Origin: Lucifuga dentata
Lineage: Eukaryota > Chordata > Actinopteri > Ophidiiformes > Bythitidae
NCBI GenBank assembly: GCA_014773175.1
Contig: VXCM01002571.1
Coordinates: forward strand, 16,564-80,563
Direction of reading: 5' to 3'
DNA length: 64,000 bases
Under the pieces are notes generated by a model. That model worked only from the letters and a program-made list of their open reading frames with translations, made no database searches and was not told where the DNA came from. Made by a program: the position numbers and the translations under genes. Within the stretch, counting starts at the first letter, position 1. Every line of letters begins with the position of its first letter. Shown here piece after piece: positions 23,140-35,400 of the stretch.

Positions 23140-23510
23140 TCATAATGCAGCAGCAGCTTCATAAAACACGTGGCAGCATTCCGCTGGATTCTATTTTTCC
23201 TTTACGCATTTAAATCTCATTGTGAGTTGTATTACCGTGATTTCTTTCTTCTTTTTTTTTTAAAATATAAAAAGCACAAATGGGTTTTATATCATGCTGC
23301 AGGAGCCGGGTTTGATCGGTTTGATTCCTTTTCGTTGGCAAAAGTTTAAGGATTGCATGTTAGAAAAGATTGGCAGATCTGACCAAGTCAGAGCAATTAT
23401 TAATGCAGCTCATTCATATTTGATATCAGACAGAAGTCAGGGCCGGTCAGCCTGATATTTAATAATTTATTCATCCACATTTAGGGCTGGAGGAGCCGGT
23501 ACAAGGTTTC
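23140..23510. promoter_or_regulatory. Candidate conserved noncoding element in intron 1
   Basis: Repeat-free segment with GAGCAATTATTAATGCAGC, TCATATTTGATATCAGACAG and ATATTTAATAATTTATTCAT. The ATTA-rich, low-CpG, non-repetitive texture is typical of developmental enhancers near neuronal genes. No alignment was possible. Confidence 0.2.
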
Positions 23511-23713
23511 CTCTAAAAAAAAAAAAAACAAACAAAAAAACAAAAACAGCTGAAATACGTTGACCCTGAGCTTTGAGCTCCTTCCTAGCCTTCCCTATAG
23601 GGCATCATGTAAGATGAAGAAAAAACACACGATGTATTTTTTAAGTTTTTTATTAAGTTATGAGTATGAACCAAACATTGTAAAGAAAGGTGTATTTAAA
23701 TCAACATGTTAAC

Positions 23714-24599
23714 CACTAAAATGGCCATATCACCCATTTTGCATGTTTGAGCCTAATATATTCAATTTTCATACATATAACATTGCTGACAATCATTTCC
23801 CAAAGCATACTACTGGAACGATGAATTAAAAAATGTTTTTCCTACCTTCCAGACCTCCATTGGTTTCAGTTCATTCTCTATTAAAATCAACTTGTTGATA
23901 CTTGAAACGTTCTTGGGATAGGTAATCCATCATCACCAACAAGACGTGTATTCAGGTTTTTTTAGAAGTTATGTAATTTTAGCGTTTAAGCGCAATAAAA
24001 AGCATGGAGTGAATGTATGCCTCCACCGGGGAATATAGTCCCAAAAGAAGACCTGTGTTTATGGAAAAATTTAAAGGACCGTGACTTCATAAGGCTGCGT
24101 AACTATTAGCAGGAGAAACATGGATTTTTAAGGTGGGTGTATAATACATTTATGTCAGAAAGTTTGACCCCCTCCCCCACTCCCCCACCACCATGAAGTC
24201 CCTTTTAAGCTTGGTTAAAGCTTGGTTTATACGACATTTTGTGATGCTTGCATGATGGGGCGCGCTGTTCAAAATGGATGTTTTTGACCGCCCGTTGTCG
24301 TTTAGGAGAACATCGCAACAAGTATAAATGCCTGCGCTATCTGTCTAAATGACTGTCATTTCTATTTGAACATACATGTTCGTGGGTGAAAATGTTAATT
24401 TTAAGGTGCATGTATCACCTGAACATTCAATTTTGAAAAATTAGGGGATTTGGCAAACTAAAAGGAAACTAAAATATGTTTTTTTTATGTTGTGTTTTTG
24501 TGTTAACGTTTTCCGTTTTTTATGTTTTGGAAATTGAGTATGTATGCAGGTAGTATTTACTGGGCTTAAATGTGCAAAATAACCGGTATGGTCCTTTAA
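23714..24599. mobile_element. TTAA-MITE copy with an internal insertion
   Basis: Starts near ACTAAAATGGCCATATCACC and ends GGTATGGTCCTTTAA. The central piece TTTTTAAGGTGGGTGTATA is followed by about 260 unrelated bases (C-rich CCCCCTCCCCCACTCCCCCA, then AAAGCTTGGTTTATACGAC), after which TTTTAAGGTGCATGTATCAC resumes the element. The insert may itself be a small DNA element. Confidence 0.75.
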
Positions 24600-26727
24600 C
24601 CGTATCTCAAACCCCCTGCAGTTAATAAATGGAATTTTTTTTTAATGACAATTAAGGACTTAATTTTGGATAAATGAATTGAAGGCTCTCCAGACCTCCT
24701 GCTGTGTTCAGCGTTATAACCAGATGTCATTAATGCTAGCTTAAATTTAGCTGGTTTGGAGCTGTTCCAGATTGCCAGAACCTGGCTATCAAATATATGT
24801 TGTAAATACATTGTGGGTATTTAAGCGTGTTTAGCCAAGATAAAACCTAAAATTACACTGATAGCCCACAAATGCTTCTTAAAGGATGTTACCGGTGGTC
24901 GTGCGTGTTACGTTTCGGCTAACCCAGAGAACGCAGCATGTTGTGACGTTATTATACAAAGTGACTCTAATGCTTCCAGATGCACCGCTGCCTTTTGGAG
25001 CTTGGACAAGCATTATGAACGCAGGCATAGATTTAGGCTTAAAGTCCAGCAGGTCAGATCTGTGCAGAGCTGCCAGCTTCGTGTGTTTTCTGGTTCTGAC
25101 TGGGTGATTGCACATTCTGTGATTCCTGCTGATCTGGCAACCCGCAGTCTGTCTGCTGCCTGAGAGAGAATTTACAGCAGAAATCAAATCCAGAGAGCGT
25201 TTGGTTTTAACATTGATCAGTCATGTGGTTTACATGTCTCTCTGTTTTTCTGTCTTGCACATACAAAGAGCTTTATGTTGTAATATTTGCTGTATTCACA
25301 TGTTTTAATAGTCGTTGCTGATAGAACTACATCACTCAGCTGATCTGAGATTTCAATTCATTTTATCAGGAAAATCCTGTAGCAGCAGTTTGACACTGCA
25401 GGTGGAGATGCAGGGCTCAGGTGAGCTGTTACAGCCACAGGTAAACGACCCGCCAAGGTCTGTGATTGGTCAGTTTAACACTAAGCGTTTCCTATTGGAT
25501 AAAATCCTAGAGTACGTTCTAAAATGGAATAATGGAGATGAAAACTTATCATGGAATCTTTTTTAGGAAATCATCTTCATAATGTCAGTAAGAATGCTAA
25601 TTTATTCATATTTTAGCATGTTTTGGCCAGCTGACTGGCGATTTAACACTAGCAGTGAGCAGCATCATGGAAGCGTTATTAGCATGTATCAGGTTTTGTC
25701 GTGCTAGAATAATTTTTGTTTTAGTAGTTAAACAAAATGTTAAAAATGTTTTAAATGTTTTTAAACGGCTGCTGTTTGGAATAATTTTGTTTACTGATAA
25801 CATCATCTTATATGAAAACAGATTGCGGATGCGGCGTCTGAGCCATTAGGGGGCCTGATAGCAGAAATGAGAAAAAAGCCATACAAGTCTTATTTACATA
25901 AATAATACATGCATAAATAATGAATAAATACATAAATGAACAAAGCAAATATTTTACACATCAAGTTCTTTGTATGTTTGTCTGATATAGAAAAGTATCA
26001 GACACAGGAAGTGCAGAACAACTGTCATGTTGCTCATCTGAAAAAAAAAAAGTCCCTACCAACGTAGAAACCAAACCTCCGCTGTTGTTTATGAACATCT
26101 TTAGTTAGCTTAGCTTGTTGTGTTTCCCAGCTAGTTTTAGCCGCGCGGCTTTTCTCCACCGCATTGTAAGTGAAAACATCAACCCGTTTTTTTCCTGCCA
26201 CGGCCCAGTGATGCCATTATTCATTTTTATTTCATTTTATTCCTTCTCTCCTTTTCTCTTCGGGTTAGCGATGTAGCCTGTACTAGCCTGTTGAACATGA
26301 GAAACGCGCGCGGAGTGTGAAGCAGGAAGAGAAGTGCTGCAAGCAACCAATCAAAAGAGGCGATAAATGAACGTGATCATTGCAAAAAACACGTTATTGG
26401 TCCATCATTACCGTCTGCTACGTCTCAGTGAAATTACATCTCCTCACTTTTGTCAATAATATATTTCATATTAAGTTTTATTACATATCACAAATTACAT
26501 TTCCTCCAGGTTTTGTCTTTTACAATTCTATTTAGTTTTGTCTTTTTTCGTTAGCAGTGTTATGAAGCAATTTAGTCACTGTTTTTGTGTGGTTCCGTTG
26601 ATTTTCGTCTCGTCTTTGTCATAAAAAAAGGTCGTTGATGAATATATTTCGCCACAGTTTTCATTAACGAAATTAACACTACTGCAGTGAACTATTAAGG
26701 TTTCAACTTTTTCTTTTTTTCTTTCAG
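24600..26727. other. End of intron 1, no gene recognised
   Basis: Single-copy-looking sequence. A CpG-richer stretch around 26290-26360 includes CGCGCGCGGAGTG and CAACCAATCAAAAG. No coding frame with domain support. A branch and pyrimidine tract precede the acceptor at 26727. Confidence 0.4.
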
Positions 26728-27030
26728 GATATCCCTTCATCCGGAGTGCTCCAGAGGTAACCAAACAAACTGTCCTCGACTCCGTCCTGCTGGCGGGGCG
26801 GACGCGGAGTCGCGAAGCGTTTTCGCCAATCTCCGTGCACGCCTCTCTCAGGATGGGGAGATCAGAGAAAGCTGCTTCCTTTGGCCGGGGCTCCGTCTCT
26901 CAGCTTGTGGCTTGAGGAGGAGCAGGAGGAGGTTCAGTTGGGTGGGTGGGCGNCCGTCACCGAGGACCCCGAGGGTGGACCGTAAGCCACGACCTGCCAG
27001 GCCCTGCTTCAGGCTCAGCACAGCGGGAGC
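26728..27030 (+). other. nlgn4x: Probable 5' UTR of the first nlgn4 coding exon
   Basis: A pyrimidine-rich tract ending TTTCTTTCAG at 26727 is a good splice acceptor, so the exon with the start codon probably begins at 26728. The segment is GC-rich compared with the flanking intron. A GTAACC at 26757 could act as an alternative donor for a tiny exon, but continuous reading into the coding part is simpler. A single N at 26953 marks an unresolved base or gap, and no flanking duplication is visible there. Acceptor placement is inferred from sequence only. Confidence 0.55.
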
Positions 27031-27478
27031 ATGTTAGCACCCATGGGCCCATCGTGGTTGTGTTGCACCTCCAAGGCCAACCTGCTGCTCTGGATGGGGC
27101 TTGCATCCGTCTGCCTGGCCGCCGCTCAAGCCCAGCAGCATCCCGTGGTCACCACCAATTACGGGAAATTGAGGGGGGCGAAGGTGACGTTGCCCAACGA
27201 GATTCTGGGACCGGTGGAGCAGTATTTGGGGATCCCCTATGCACTGGCACCGACAGGGGAGCGGCGGTTCCAGGCGCCCGAGCCGCCCACGTCCTGGCCG
27301 GGCATTCGGAATGCTACTCAGTTTGCACCGGTGTGTCCTCAGTTCTTAGAGGACCGCTTTTTGCTGAACGACATGCTCCCCGTGTGGTTCACCGCCAACC
27401 TGGATACGGTGGTGACCTACGTGCAGGAGCAAAGCGAGGACTGCCTTTACCTAAACATCTACATCCCCACGGAAGACG
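27031..27478 (+). CDS. nlgn4x: Neuroligin-4-like, first coding exon (partial CDS)
   Basis: Encodes the N-terminal 149 codons plus one base of a neuroligin, a postsynaptic type I membrane adhesion protein that binds presynaptic neurexins. Residues 1 to about 34 form a hydrophobic signal peptide ending AQA before QQHPVV. The cholinesterase-like domain then begins: TNYGKLRG (42-49), [14 protein letters not shown] (54-67), an N-glycosylation sequon NAT at 94, and Cys102 and Cys138, which match the conserved first disulfide pair. The type-B carboxylesterase signature [11 protein letters not shown] lies at 136-146. [14 protein letters not shown] and the LL-DMLP-WFTANLD stretch fit NLGN4 better than NLGN1, 2 or 3. 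The exon ends in phase 1 at a GTAGGT donor (27479), the usual neuroligin junction before DIHD. The first Met precedes the signal peptide; Met5 is an alternative start. Reading past the donor gives a short unspliced tail that stops at 27546. Family assignment is firm; the subtype rests on remembered family sequences, and the teleost a/b paralogue is not resolved. Confidence 0.95.
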
Positions 27479-29589
27479 GTAGGTCTCTGTCCGTCCTCTG
27501 CCTGCATGTCTTTGTCTGTCCTCGTCTGCTCCTTGCTCATGCATGAGAGTTAAAACTGACTGTCTTCGAGAAAGGTTTGGGTTTGGACTCAATTAGAGAA
27601 GGGAAAAAAAAACAGCTGCAACACACACACACACAAACACACACTGCATTGCTGCTGCTAGAGCTGAGTACACAATGAAATGTATCCACACAATTACATG
27701 TTCTATACGTTCCATTTCCTCTCTCTCTCTCTCTTTCGTGAAGAAATCTGCAGATCTCTCTCTGGACCATCGCGCAAACAGGATTATGGGGAATTATTAT
27801 ACGGATCAAATCATATTAGCGGCTTAAATAAACGACTTCACTCACAGCTGCGGCTGAACTGGTCGCGTGTGACAAAACCCGCTGCAACTCGTAACTGTGG
27901 ATGAATGATTCTGGAGATTTTACGGCACGAGGACGTCGTCCAACGTGTTGTCGGGAAAGCCCGGAAATGCTGCTGAAATCAGAAAAGGTTCTTTATGGGC
28001 CTGATGTTCACGGCATCATTTTAATTTAACTTTATCGTGATGAACAGGAGCTGATTCTTGGGATTACATAAATCAGAAATTCAGTTTGCAGCTTTTTATT
28101 GTTGGCGAGAGGTTTTTTGGTAACGTTTAAAAATTGCAACAGCAGAGGATAAATTTTACATGTGGAAAGTTTATGTCATAGCTATGTCACTGATAATACG
28201 GGTAGAATTTTCTTTTATGATAAAAACTTCATTTCACAATTTTGACAAATGATGATGCGTGATCATTTTCACATCTTGCGCAAGAAAACGAAAAGAAACA
28301 AGCATCAAAGTAGCAGGTCTGCCTGTTGCTTAGGAATGGTTCAGCTACAAGCTAACAGCGGAACACGAGAAATTAGCTTCTCCTCCTGAAGCAGAAACAC
28401 CTGATGAATACCAAGAAAGTCACGTGAGGAGGAGAGCCAATCAGCTGATTTGATGCACTAAACAAACAGGAAGTGATGCTGATTCAGTCAAGCATAGCTG
28501 GAGCATTAGCTAGCTGTACTTCCTGTGACAGAAAAAAAGCTAACAGTGGAGGGAAATTAGCTTAGCGGTGACGTTTTTGTCTCTTCAAAGATGTGACGCC
28601 TGGAAAAAGAAGCTTTAATGCTGGATTCACGTGTTGACGGTAGAAAAACAGCGCTACCGCTCGTTATAGCGGGATTGCCGTCAACTGCAGCGGCAGATGA
28701 TGATGGTAGACGTGGAAATATTATCATGGAAATTTGGCAGGATATAATTCAGCATTGGAGGAGGGTTAGGATTTTTTTTTTTTTACTTTTGACGGCACAT
28801 TCCGTCTGACTGCGCGGCGTCTTCCTCACTGAAAAGAAGAGAACATCCGGTTTTCCATCAACTATCCAACATGTGAATCCATTATAAGAGAGTTAAAAAA
28901 AAAAAAAAAANTTAAAAAAAAAAAAAAACTACCAAAGTTATGGCATTCTGACAAGGAAGTACTTTGTTAGCTTAATGTTAGCTTAGCCGCTATGTTAACT
29001 TTAGTGCTTTGTTCAACCACGGACCATGTGTGTGTGTGTGTGTGTGTGTGAGGAGAAATGTTTAATGCATTCTACTCATCCAGTTGTCGTCCATTTTGTT
29101 TCTGTTTGTATTTACACCAAAAATTCACCCTCATTAGCATAACTTCTTCTTCTTATTATTATTCCTACCTTTTTTTTTTTTTTTTNTTTTTTTTTTTTTT
29201 TGCTCATCCATACCGCAAATACCGTTCATGCTACACATACCGTTCATACATCAATGCGTGCATAGTTTTATGCTGCATCCTCCTTTTTCATAAAATCTGA
29301 ATAATTTTACATACTAAAAGGGCTATTCCAAAAAAAACTGCTTTTTTTTTTAAATGACGTTTGGTCCTGTATCTCCTCCTACCAAGACAAGTCATATGTC
29401 AATACATGCAGAATTCTTTGTAGAAGTGTGCTATCTCTTGTGTTATTGATATCTGTAATACTTTATGAATTGTTAATATATTTTTTTAAATCCCATAGAC
29501 AACCATTGTGTTTCTATCTCAAAAACTACAAAAGGTAGAAACTTCATTCAACTTCTAAAATGTGTCATATTGGTCACTGATTAAATGTT
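27479..29589. other. Start of the 30-kb intron: simple repeats only
   Basis: Holds (AC)n at 27620-27644, a (TC)n run near 27718-27735, a pair of AAGCTAACAGYGGA / AAATTAGCTT blocks (28349-28380 and 28538-28565), poly-A with N28911, (TG)n at 29027-29050 and poly-T with N29186. No coding evidence. Confidence 0.5.
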
Positions 29590-30109
29590 GAAATGGGTTC
29601 ATGCTGAAAAAATGTATCGTTTACAAAATTTTATGAGTCATAAATAGTATTGATTGTGTATTGCGTCCAATTGACTATAATGTATTTATAGCTGAGATAC
29701 TGTGTACAGCTGAAACTCCATTTTAATTGGTATTTGCTCATGATTACCCTCTAATAGACTGTAAAATCTCATTTTGATGAAATTTACCATTTATGAATTA
29801 TTATGAATTATATATTACATTATTTTCTAATGGGCTCATTCACTGTAATGTATTTTATAGTTGAGGTACTGTGTACAGTAGAAACTAAACTTTAATTGAT
29901 ATTTGCTCATAATTACACTCTAATTAAGTGTGCCAAATCTCTTTATGATGAAATTTACCATTTATGAATTATTATGAATTATATATTACATTATTTTCTA
30001 ATGGGTACTGTAATGTATTTATACTTTACATGCTGTGTACAGTAGAAACTCCATTAAAACTGTTAAATACAACATACAGCAGCCAAACTTAGCAAACATG
30101 TTCATCATC

Positions 30110-30340
30110 TCATCCACTACTAAGAAAACAAAAATTACACCGGTTGGCCTGATGGGGGCGCTATAGTAACCACTTACTATTTTGGCCTATAACTTTGGAC
30201 CTGTAAAAGATACAATGAAAATTCTTTTTTCCCTGAATTTCTTGGGTCTTCTCGCATCCATACGTACAGGCCACGCCCATTTCCGCCATTTTGAATATTG
30301 GACAAAATCAGCAGACATTTTAAGAATCTGAGAGACCGTT
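30110..30340. repeat. Dispersed repeat, antisense relative of 2.7-5.1 kb repeat
   Basis: Carries GGCCACGCCCATTTCCGCCA and TTTTGAATATTG, the reverse complement of the block seen at 2.8, 3.0 and 4.9 kb, plus GGGGGCGCTATAGTAACCAC. It interrupts the 171-bp array. Confidence 0.55.
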
Positions 30341-30530
30341 CAACATCATCAGCCAAACTTTCATAGACATGTTTATCATCTCATCCATACTAAGAAAACA
30401 AGACATGTACAGTTTATGACTTATTATGAATTATATTTTGCATTATTTTGTAATGATCCAATTAACTGTAATGTAGTTTATAGGTGCTTTTTACAGCAGA
30501 AACTCCATTAAAAATACTAAGTGCTCAATA

Positions 30531-30660
30531 AATGAACATCAATCAAGTGTGTATAAGATGATGATGTACACTTTATGCTAAAACTCATTATGATANAATG
30601 AACATCAATCAAGTGTGTATAAGATGATGATGTACACTTTATGCTAAAACTCATTATGAT
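30531..30660. repeat. 65-bp duplication around N30596
   Basis: 30531-30595 repeats immediately after the N. Likely assembly artefact. Confidence 0.85.
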
Positions 30661-30700
30661 AAGGTATTGTTTATGAGTTATTATAAATTATATAATGCAA

Positions 30701-31931
30701 AAATAACTGTAATTCCCAGTCAACTAAACTTGACTAACGTGACTAAACATGCTCAATATTACATATTGATGAACTACACATAACTTTACGATGTTGACCT
30801 ATACATTTTATGAGTTATTATGGTTTCTATTGTGGCAAGACCATAAAGTAGATCATAATAACAAATGCTTAAAAATCTGCAATAAAATCATGCTGCTCAG
30901 CACTGCAATCACACGCATTTTCTTCAGGAAATGCAAATCTAGTTTTGATTGTTGTTTGACCTTAAAATTTAGATTAATTTCATTTGCTGATGCTATGATA
31001 CTTATGTTTTATTAACGACTGAAAACTAGCAGCTCAAGTTAATCTGAGTTATTGTTTATAAACTAAAATATTACATAAAATACTTATTTCTACTTCTACT
31101 GAAGGAAACACTTTCACACGTATCCGTCTGTACTCGTGTTACAGTTTGCAGCATTATATTCTTCCGTGATCGCCATTACCACAGTGTTCGGCGTATTCGT
31201 CTCGAATATCGCTTTGTTTTTTTTTTTCCAGAAGTACCTTCAGATATCATGAGATTATTTTGAGGTTAACACAGCTTAAAAGCTCTTTTCATTGTGCATT
31301 AACTCCATTAGCCTCTCAAACAGCCCTTGACTTTACACGGCGTGAGTGGATGGTGGTTTGATAGCACGCTAACTCATCCTGTACGCCGAACCGCCTGAGA
31401 TTAAATAACAGCAGAGCGTACGCTGTGACGCTCTCAGGTTACAATGGCTGTTTTCTTCCTGTGAGTAAGCCTCGTGCGGCGGCGGTGATGTTTGCGCCAC
31501 ATTAGGTCACGTAGCAGAACCGCGAGCGTGTCAGCTAAAAGCACACCGCGTCAGACTGAACTTTAAGTGGTTTGGGGTCGGGGGGGAGGCAGCTGCTGGC
31601 TGTTTTAGGAAGCATCGGGGCATTGGGAGCTCTGCGGAAGGCTCATGCACATTATCTTTGACAGCTCTGCGCTAAATTTAGCTCCATGGCAGATTAGAGA
31701 AGTGGAGGAGTAGCATAATCTCGCCGGTCTGGTCGGTGCACAGCTGGGGCCTCTTTCAAATCTTTCACGTCTCCAAAAAACGAGCGCAACAGCCCTGCAC
31801 GAGTATGAGCAGGCTCTCGTTTTATTTTGTTACCATGACAGCAGCCAATATACGAGCTGATAATTCAGGATGTATTTATATTATAGGAGCTGCTCAGATA
31901 TCAGCTTTCCTTCAATGATAAAACTTCCATG
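30701..31931. other. Intronic, mostly single copy, possible regulatory sequence
   Basis: 31230-31730 is repeat-free with mixed AT and CpG content, including GCACATTATCTTTGACAGC and CTAAATTTAGCTCCATGGC. It could be a conserved noncoding element. No coding frame is supported. Confidence 0.3.
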
Positions 31932-32457
31932 TTAAAGGACCATACTGGCAATTTTGCATGTTTAATACAACCATATATACATACAACCCGCATACACGTT
32001 ATGGTACTGACCAATTTCCAAAACAAAACTGTTTTATTTTCCTGTTATTTTAACCCTAACCCTCATCTTTGAAAATCAAATGTTCAGGTGATACACACAC
32101 CTTAAAATTCGATGTATTGCCTTCTAACACTTATGCACGATTGTAAAAAGCACAGTAAACTAAAAGCCGTCTTCTCCTGGGACTATGTTTCCTGGCGGAG
32201 ACATACATTGTCTGTTGGATCAGTTAAATAAAGTTACTTAAATAAAAAATACTCAACTGACATCATGTATGCTGTGATGATTATCTATCTCTGCATGTTT
32301 CAAGTCTCTACAAGTTGATTTTTATATCGTTCTGGAATTAACTGTAGCCATCATTAGTCTGGAAGGTAGAAAAAACAATTCTATTATGTACTGCTCCAGT
32401 GCTGTGTTGGGTTGGCAGTAATGCAACGTGCATGCAGGTTGTATTTATTGGTCTTAA
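31932..32457. mobile_element. TTAA-MITE copy flanked by TTAA on both sides
   Basis: TTAAAGGACCATACTGGC at the left; CGTCTTCTCCTGGGACTATG and CTCTACAAGTTGATTTTTAT inside. It ends TTTATTGGTC before TTAA at 32454-32457. The right end has lost part of its inverted repeat and abuts another TTAA-type element. Confidence 0.75.
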
Positions 32458-32751
32458 CCCTTAAATGCATAGGACAGGTCTTTAGTGACCTGGGTCCACG
32501 TTACACACCTCTAATTCGGTCATTTTATTCAATTAAGCCCTCAACCTCCTGGTATTCCTCAAACTCTTTGTTTTGAACAGTTTTATAGTTTCAAGTTGTC
32601 AAAATTGATGAAAATAATTGTTTTTCTAATGTTTTTCACTAAAAAGTGTATAGGNTTTTTTTTTTTTTTTTTTTTCCCTGGTGTACAGGCAGCAGGTAAT
32701 AGCTGTGTTTTTCAACTTTGGTCCTTAGGTGGCGCTGTAGTATCGCTGATA

Positions 32752-32874
32752 TGATGAACAAATGCTGAAACTAGGAGGAAGAAGCTGTTTCTGCTGTAAA
32801 CTATGCTGCTAGNTGATGAACAAATGCTGAAACTAGGAGGAAGAAGCTGTTTCTGCTGTAAACTATGCTGCTAG
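32752..32874. repeat. 61-bp duplication around N32813
   Basis: 32752-32812 repeats after the N. Likely assembly artefact. Confidence 0.85.
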
Positions 32875-32970
32875 CTTACTGCTGCAGAAAGACGCTGCAG
32901 CGCCGTGTCAGAGCTTCATGACGGGTTCTATAAGTCGTTAAAATATAATACGGCAAAAAATGTTTTTTTT

Positions 32971-32993
32971 GGGGGGGNGGGGGGGGGGGGGGG
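32971..32993. repeat. Poly-G run with N32978
   Basis: An eight-T run followed by over 20 G. It could form G-quadruplex structure and probably broke the assembly. Confidence 0.8.
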
Positions 32994-33107
32994 CTATCAT
33001 CATTCATAAAATGTTCTAAAAAGTTTACAAGCAAAATATTTCACCTTGTAGCTCAATTTGTGTTGCGTAAGTTATGGATCTCTAACGACCAGACGTATTT
33101 AGGAATG

Positions 33108-34272
33108 GATGGAAAACAATTTTTTAAAAAAACAACGTGTCATTATTATAGATTGATGCTGTCAGGTGAAAACCTGGTGCACTAAAGCCAGAGGTTGTGT
33201 CACCACTGTTTTGAAAGGCTTTCATCAGTCTTAGCATTACATACATTAGCAAAAGCAGCTGTGTTTAATGGATTTCTGAGAATAATGGCAACATGTTGGG
33301 ACGCAGGAAACCACACCGTGTCTTCAGGGCTGTGATAAATACGTGAAAAATCACATGGATTGGAGAAATATGATGTCTTCCCAAGAGCCCGGCACTCTGC
33401 TCCTTATTTAACCCGCCAAACTCACCATTGCGGAGAAGTAAATCACACATTTTCATATTTCATCATTGTAATTATCGCAATAAAAGTGGCATAACATCAA
33501 GAGAAAAAGGAGGAATAATAATTTGCCCCCCCCCCCCCCNCCCCCCAGCTGTCCATCATCTTACATCCCCGAGCTGGCCTTTTCACAAATCCGCTGTAAT
33601 GTGGAAATATCCTGCCAGAAGAGGATCAGGGAGGGGATTTGTAGTTTTACCGCACCGCCAGCGGGTTGACAGATTAAGCGACGTCCGTCGTTCTTTATTG
33701 TCTTGATGTGAAGTCGGGNCCGCCAGCGGGTTGACAGATTAAGCGACGTCCGTCGTTCTTTATTGTCTTGATGTGAAGTCGGGAAGGGGAAGAAAATAAA
33801 GCACAAATCCACCACGGCCCGCACGGAGCACGCGCAGACGACTGAACTGCTGAGGCCTTTTTTTGGGGGGGGTTCTGTGGACATGCAGACATGAGCTCTC
33901 TTTCAGCAGAGAAACAGAGAGATGTGGATTAAGTTTGTGTGTGTGTGTGTGTAGCTTTATCAGCCTCTGCAGTAGCCTCAGACAGGCGGAGGAGGAGCAT
34001 TCAGCTTGTATGTGAATTAATCAGAGTGAAGATGTTTCCTCAGGGGTTTTTTTTTTTCTTTCTTCCTTCTCACAGAGGGAGTCGGCACCACATCCACCTC
34101 ATCTTGGTTTTTTTTAATTGTCGGCATCTTGCACAATAGTTGCGTTTTATGACTGAAATGAAGAGCCTGTTACCTTCACGTGCCCTTCCAGAGGCATTTT
34201 TTAATAGCTGATTGTTTCAGCAGCAGGACTGATATATTTCATACTCTGAAACCGAAAAAGACATTTCTGTTA

Positions 34273-34310
<38 letters not shown>

Positions 34311-35144
34311 NGGCTTTAAGCCCGCTGCGGCTCGCCGTTATTTACTCGCATCTTCGTGCCAAACGCATCGAGCGGTTCTGTAATTCCGCAGGCTACAAAG
34401 TCAGCACTTTCACTTTATTTGATGTAGCGTTCAGCCTGCTGCGGTGCTCCATCACCAAAAAAAAAAAAAAAAAAAAAAACTTTCTCCTGCTGCTTTATGT
34501 TAATAATGTTCAAACCTTTACAATCTGATCATGAGATTTAAAAAATAAAACTAAAGGCTTGTATTGTCATTTTTCCTAATAATTTATATTTCCCAACGCT
34601 GATGCTTTATTTTAACACCTCAAACAAAGCAAAGTTCATTAAATGGGTGTCGTTCAAGAGAATCGTTTCTATTTCAAAAAGGCCGTTCATATTATCAATT
34701 TAGAGCTACATACCAGATAATGCTCATGCTAATCAACAGCTAGGCCTCAGGATGTCGAGATTAACCGTTTTACCAGTAATTACACCTATAAAACATCATG
34801 GTTTCTAAACCGTAACACTTTACAAACTACGGTTATGAAACCATAAGAAAAGTGTCTCCAGGTTTGTGTGGAGAAAAATGTAAATTGAGTGTATTCTCAT
34901 TGTATATAGCAATGAGTTTCACTATTGCCCCTCATCCCTACAAAAAATAAAAATAAAAAATAAAAAATAAAAAAACAGTGCAACAACCGTTTGGAAAATT
35001 TAGAAAATTTTTGGACTGTAATGGACACGCCTATCCTTGTTCTACCTAAGAATTCAAGGAAACAGCTAAAGATGGAAGTTAGTGTTTTCAAATGGTCAGG
35101 CCACATGAAAGTAAGCAACAACATCTAACTATAAAAACAGAAAT
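33108..35144. other. Intronic, homopolymers and unannotated sequence
   Basis: Includes a poly-C run with N33540 (33526-33546), (TG)n at 33936-33952, poly-T with N34311, poly-A near 34457-34480 and an AAAAATAAAA run near 34945-34975. 33250-33500 is repeat-free and ATTA-bearing. No gene is supported. Confidence 0.45.
33655..33783. repeat. 64-bp duplication around N33719
   Basis: 33655-33718 equals 33720-33783. Likely assembly artefact. Confidence 0.85.
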
Positions 35145-35400
35145 CTCTGTAGCACCAACATCTCTAGAACCTAGCACTTATGAAGCTGATATTCAGAGGT
35201 TTATTGCTCAGGACCCAAGGACGTGCAGCATCATGTGCAAAGTTATTTGGATGAGCGGTTCTCAAATTGAGCTGTGCCGGTAAAAAGTAGTCCACATGGC
35301 AGGATACACTCTGGGCATGGCAGGATACGCTCCGCTCCATGGGCACTAATGGCAGACTGCAGCGCACACATGAAGTCCGGCCTGGTCTGAACGGACATCT
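35145..35400. repeat. Dispersed repeat (related to 55739-56050)
   Basis: Shares GCACCAACATCTCTAGAACC, ATGAAGCTGATATTCAG, GAGCGGTTCTCAAATTGAGC and GGCAGGATACGCTCCG with the 55.7-kb copy. A short antisense trace lies near 39805-39845. Family unknown. Confidence 0.6.

Larger units (their letters stand above)
10477..26727 (+). other. Inferred nlgn4 intron 1 (5' UTR intron)
   Basis: Runs from the GTAAGT donor at 10477 to the polypyrimidine/CAG acceptor at 26727. Contents are mainly tandem arrays and MITEs, listed separately. No coding exon was recognised inside. Existence depends on the first-exon inference. Confidence 0.4.
29590..30700. repeat. Satellite-like tandem repeat, monomer about 171 bp
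   Basis: AATTTACCATTTATGAATTA starts near 29781 and again near 29952, a spacing of about 171. Shared marks are CTGTAATGTATTTATA, TACTGTGTACAGYAGAAACT and CCATTAAAA. Four to five degenerate monomers are visible. The array is broken at about 30080-30415 by a dispersed repeat. A 65-bp false duplication surrounds N30596. Confidence 0.7.
32454..33107. mobile_element. Possible piggyBac-like nonautonomous element
   Basis: Begins TTAACCCTTAAATGCATAGG, then CAGGTCTTTAGTGACCTGG. Near 33070-33105 an inverted, diverged counterpart is seen (GATCTCTAACGACCAGACG, TATTTAGGAATGG). TTAA followed by CCC is the piggyBac pattern. It has no transposase and contains a false duplication (N32813) and a G run (N32978). 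The right boundary is uncertain. Confidence 0.4.

Noticed and set aside
26946..27482. 178-aa open frame overlapping the neuroligin exon in another frame
   Set aside because: It begins at an unknown base, has no recognised domain, and the overlapping frame encodes an unmistakable neuroligin N-terminus with correct splice phase.
30531..30660. Recent tandem duplication at N30596
   Set aside because: Same single-N pattern as many other places, so treated as an assembly artefact rather than biology.
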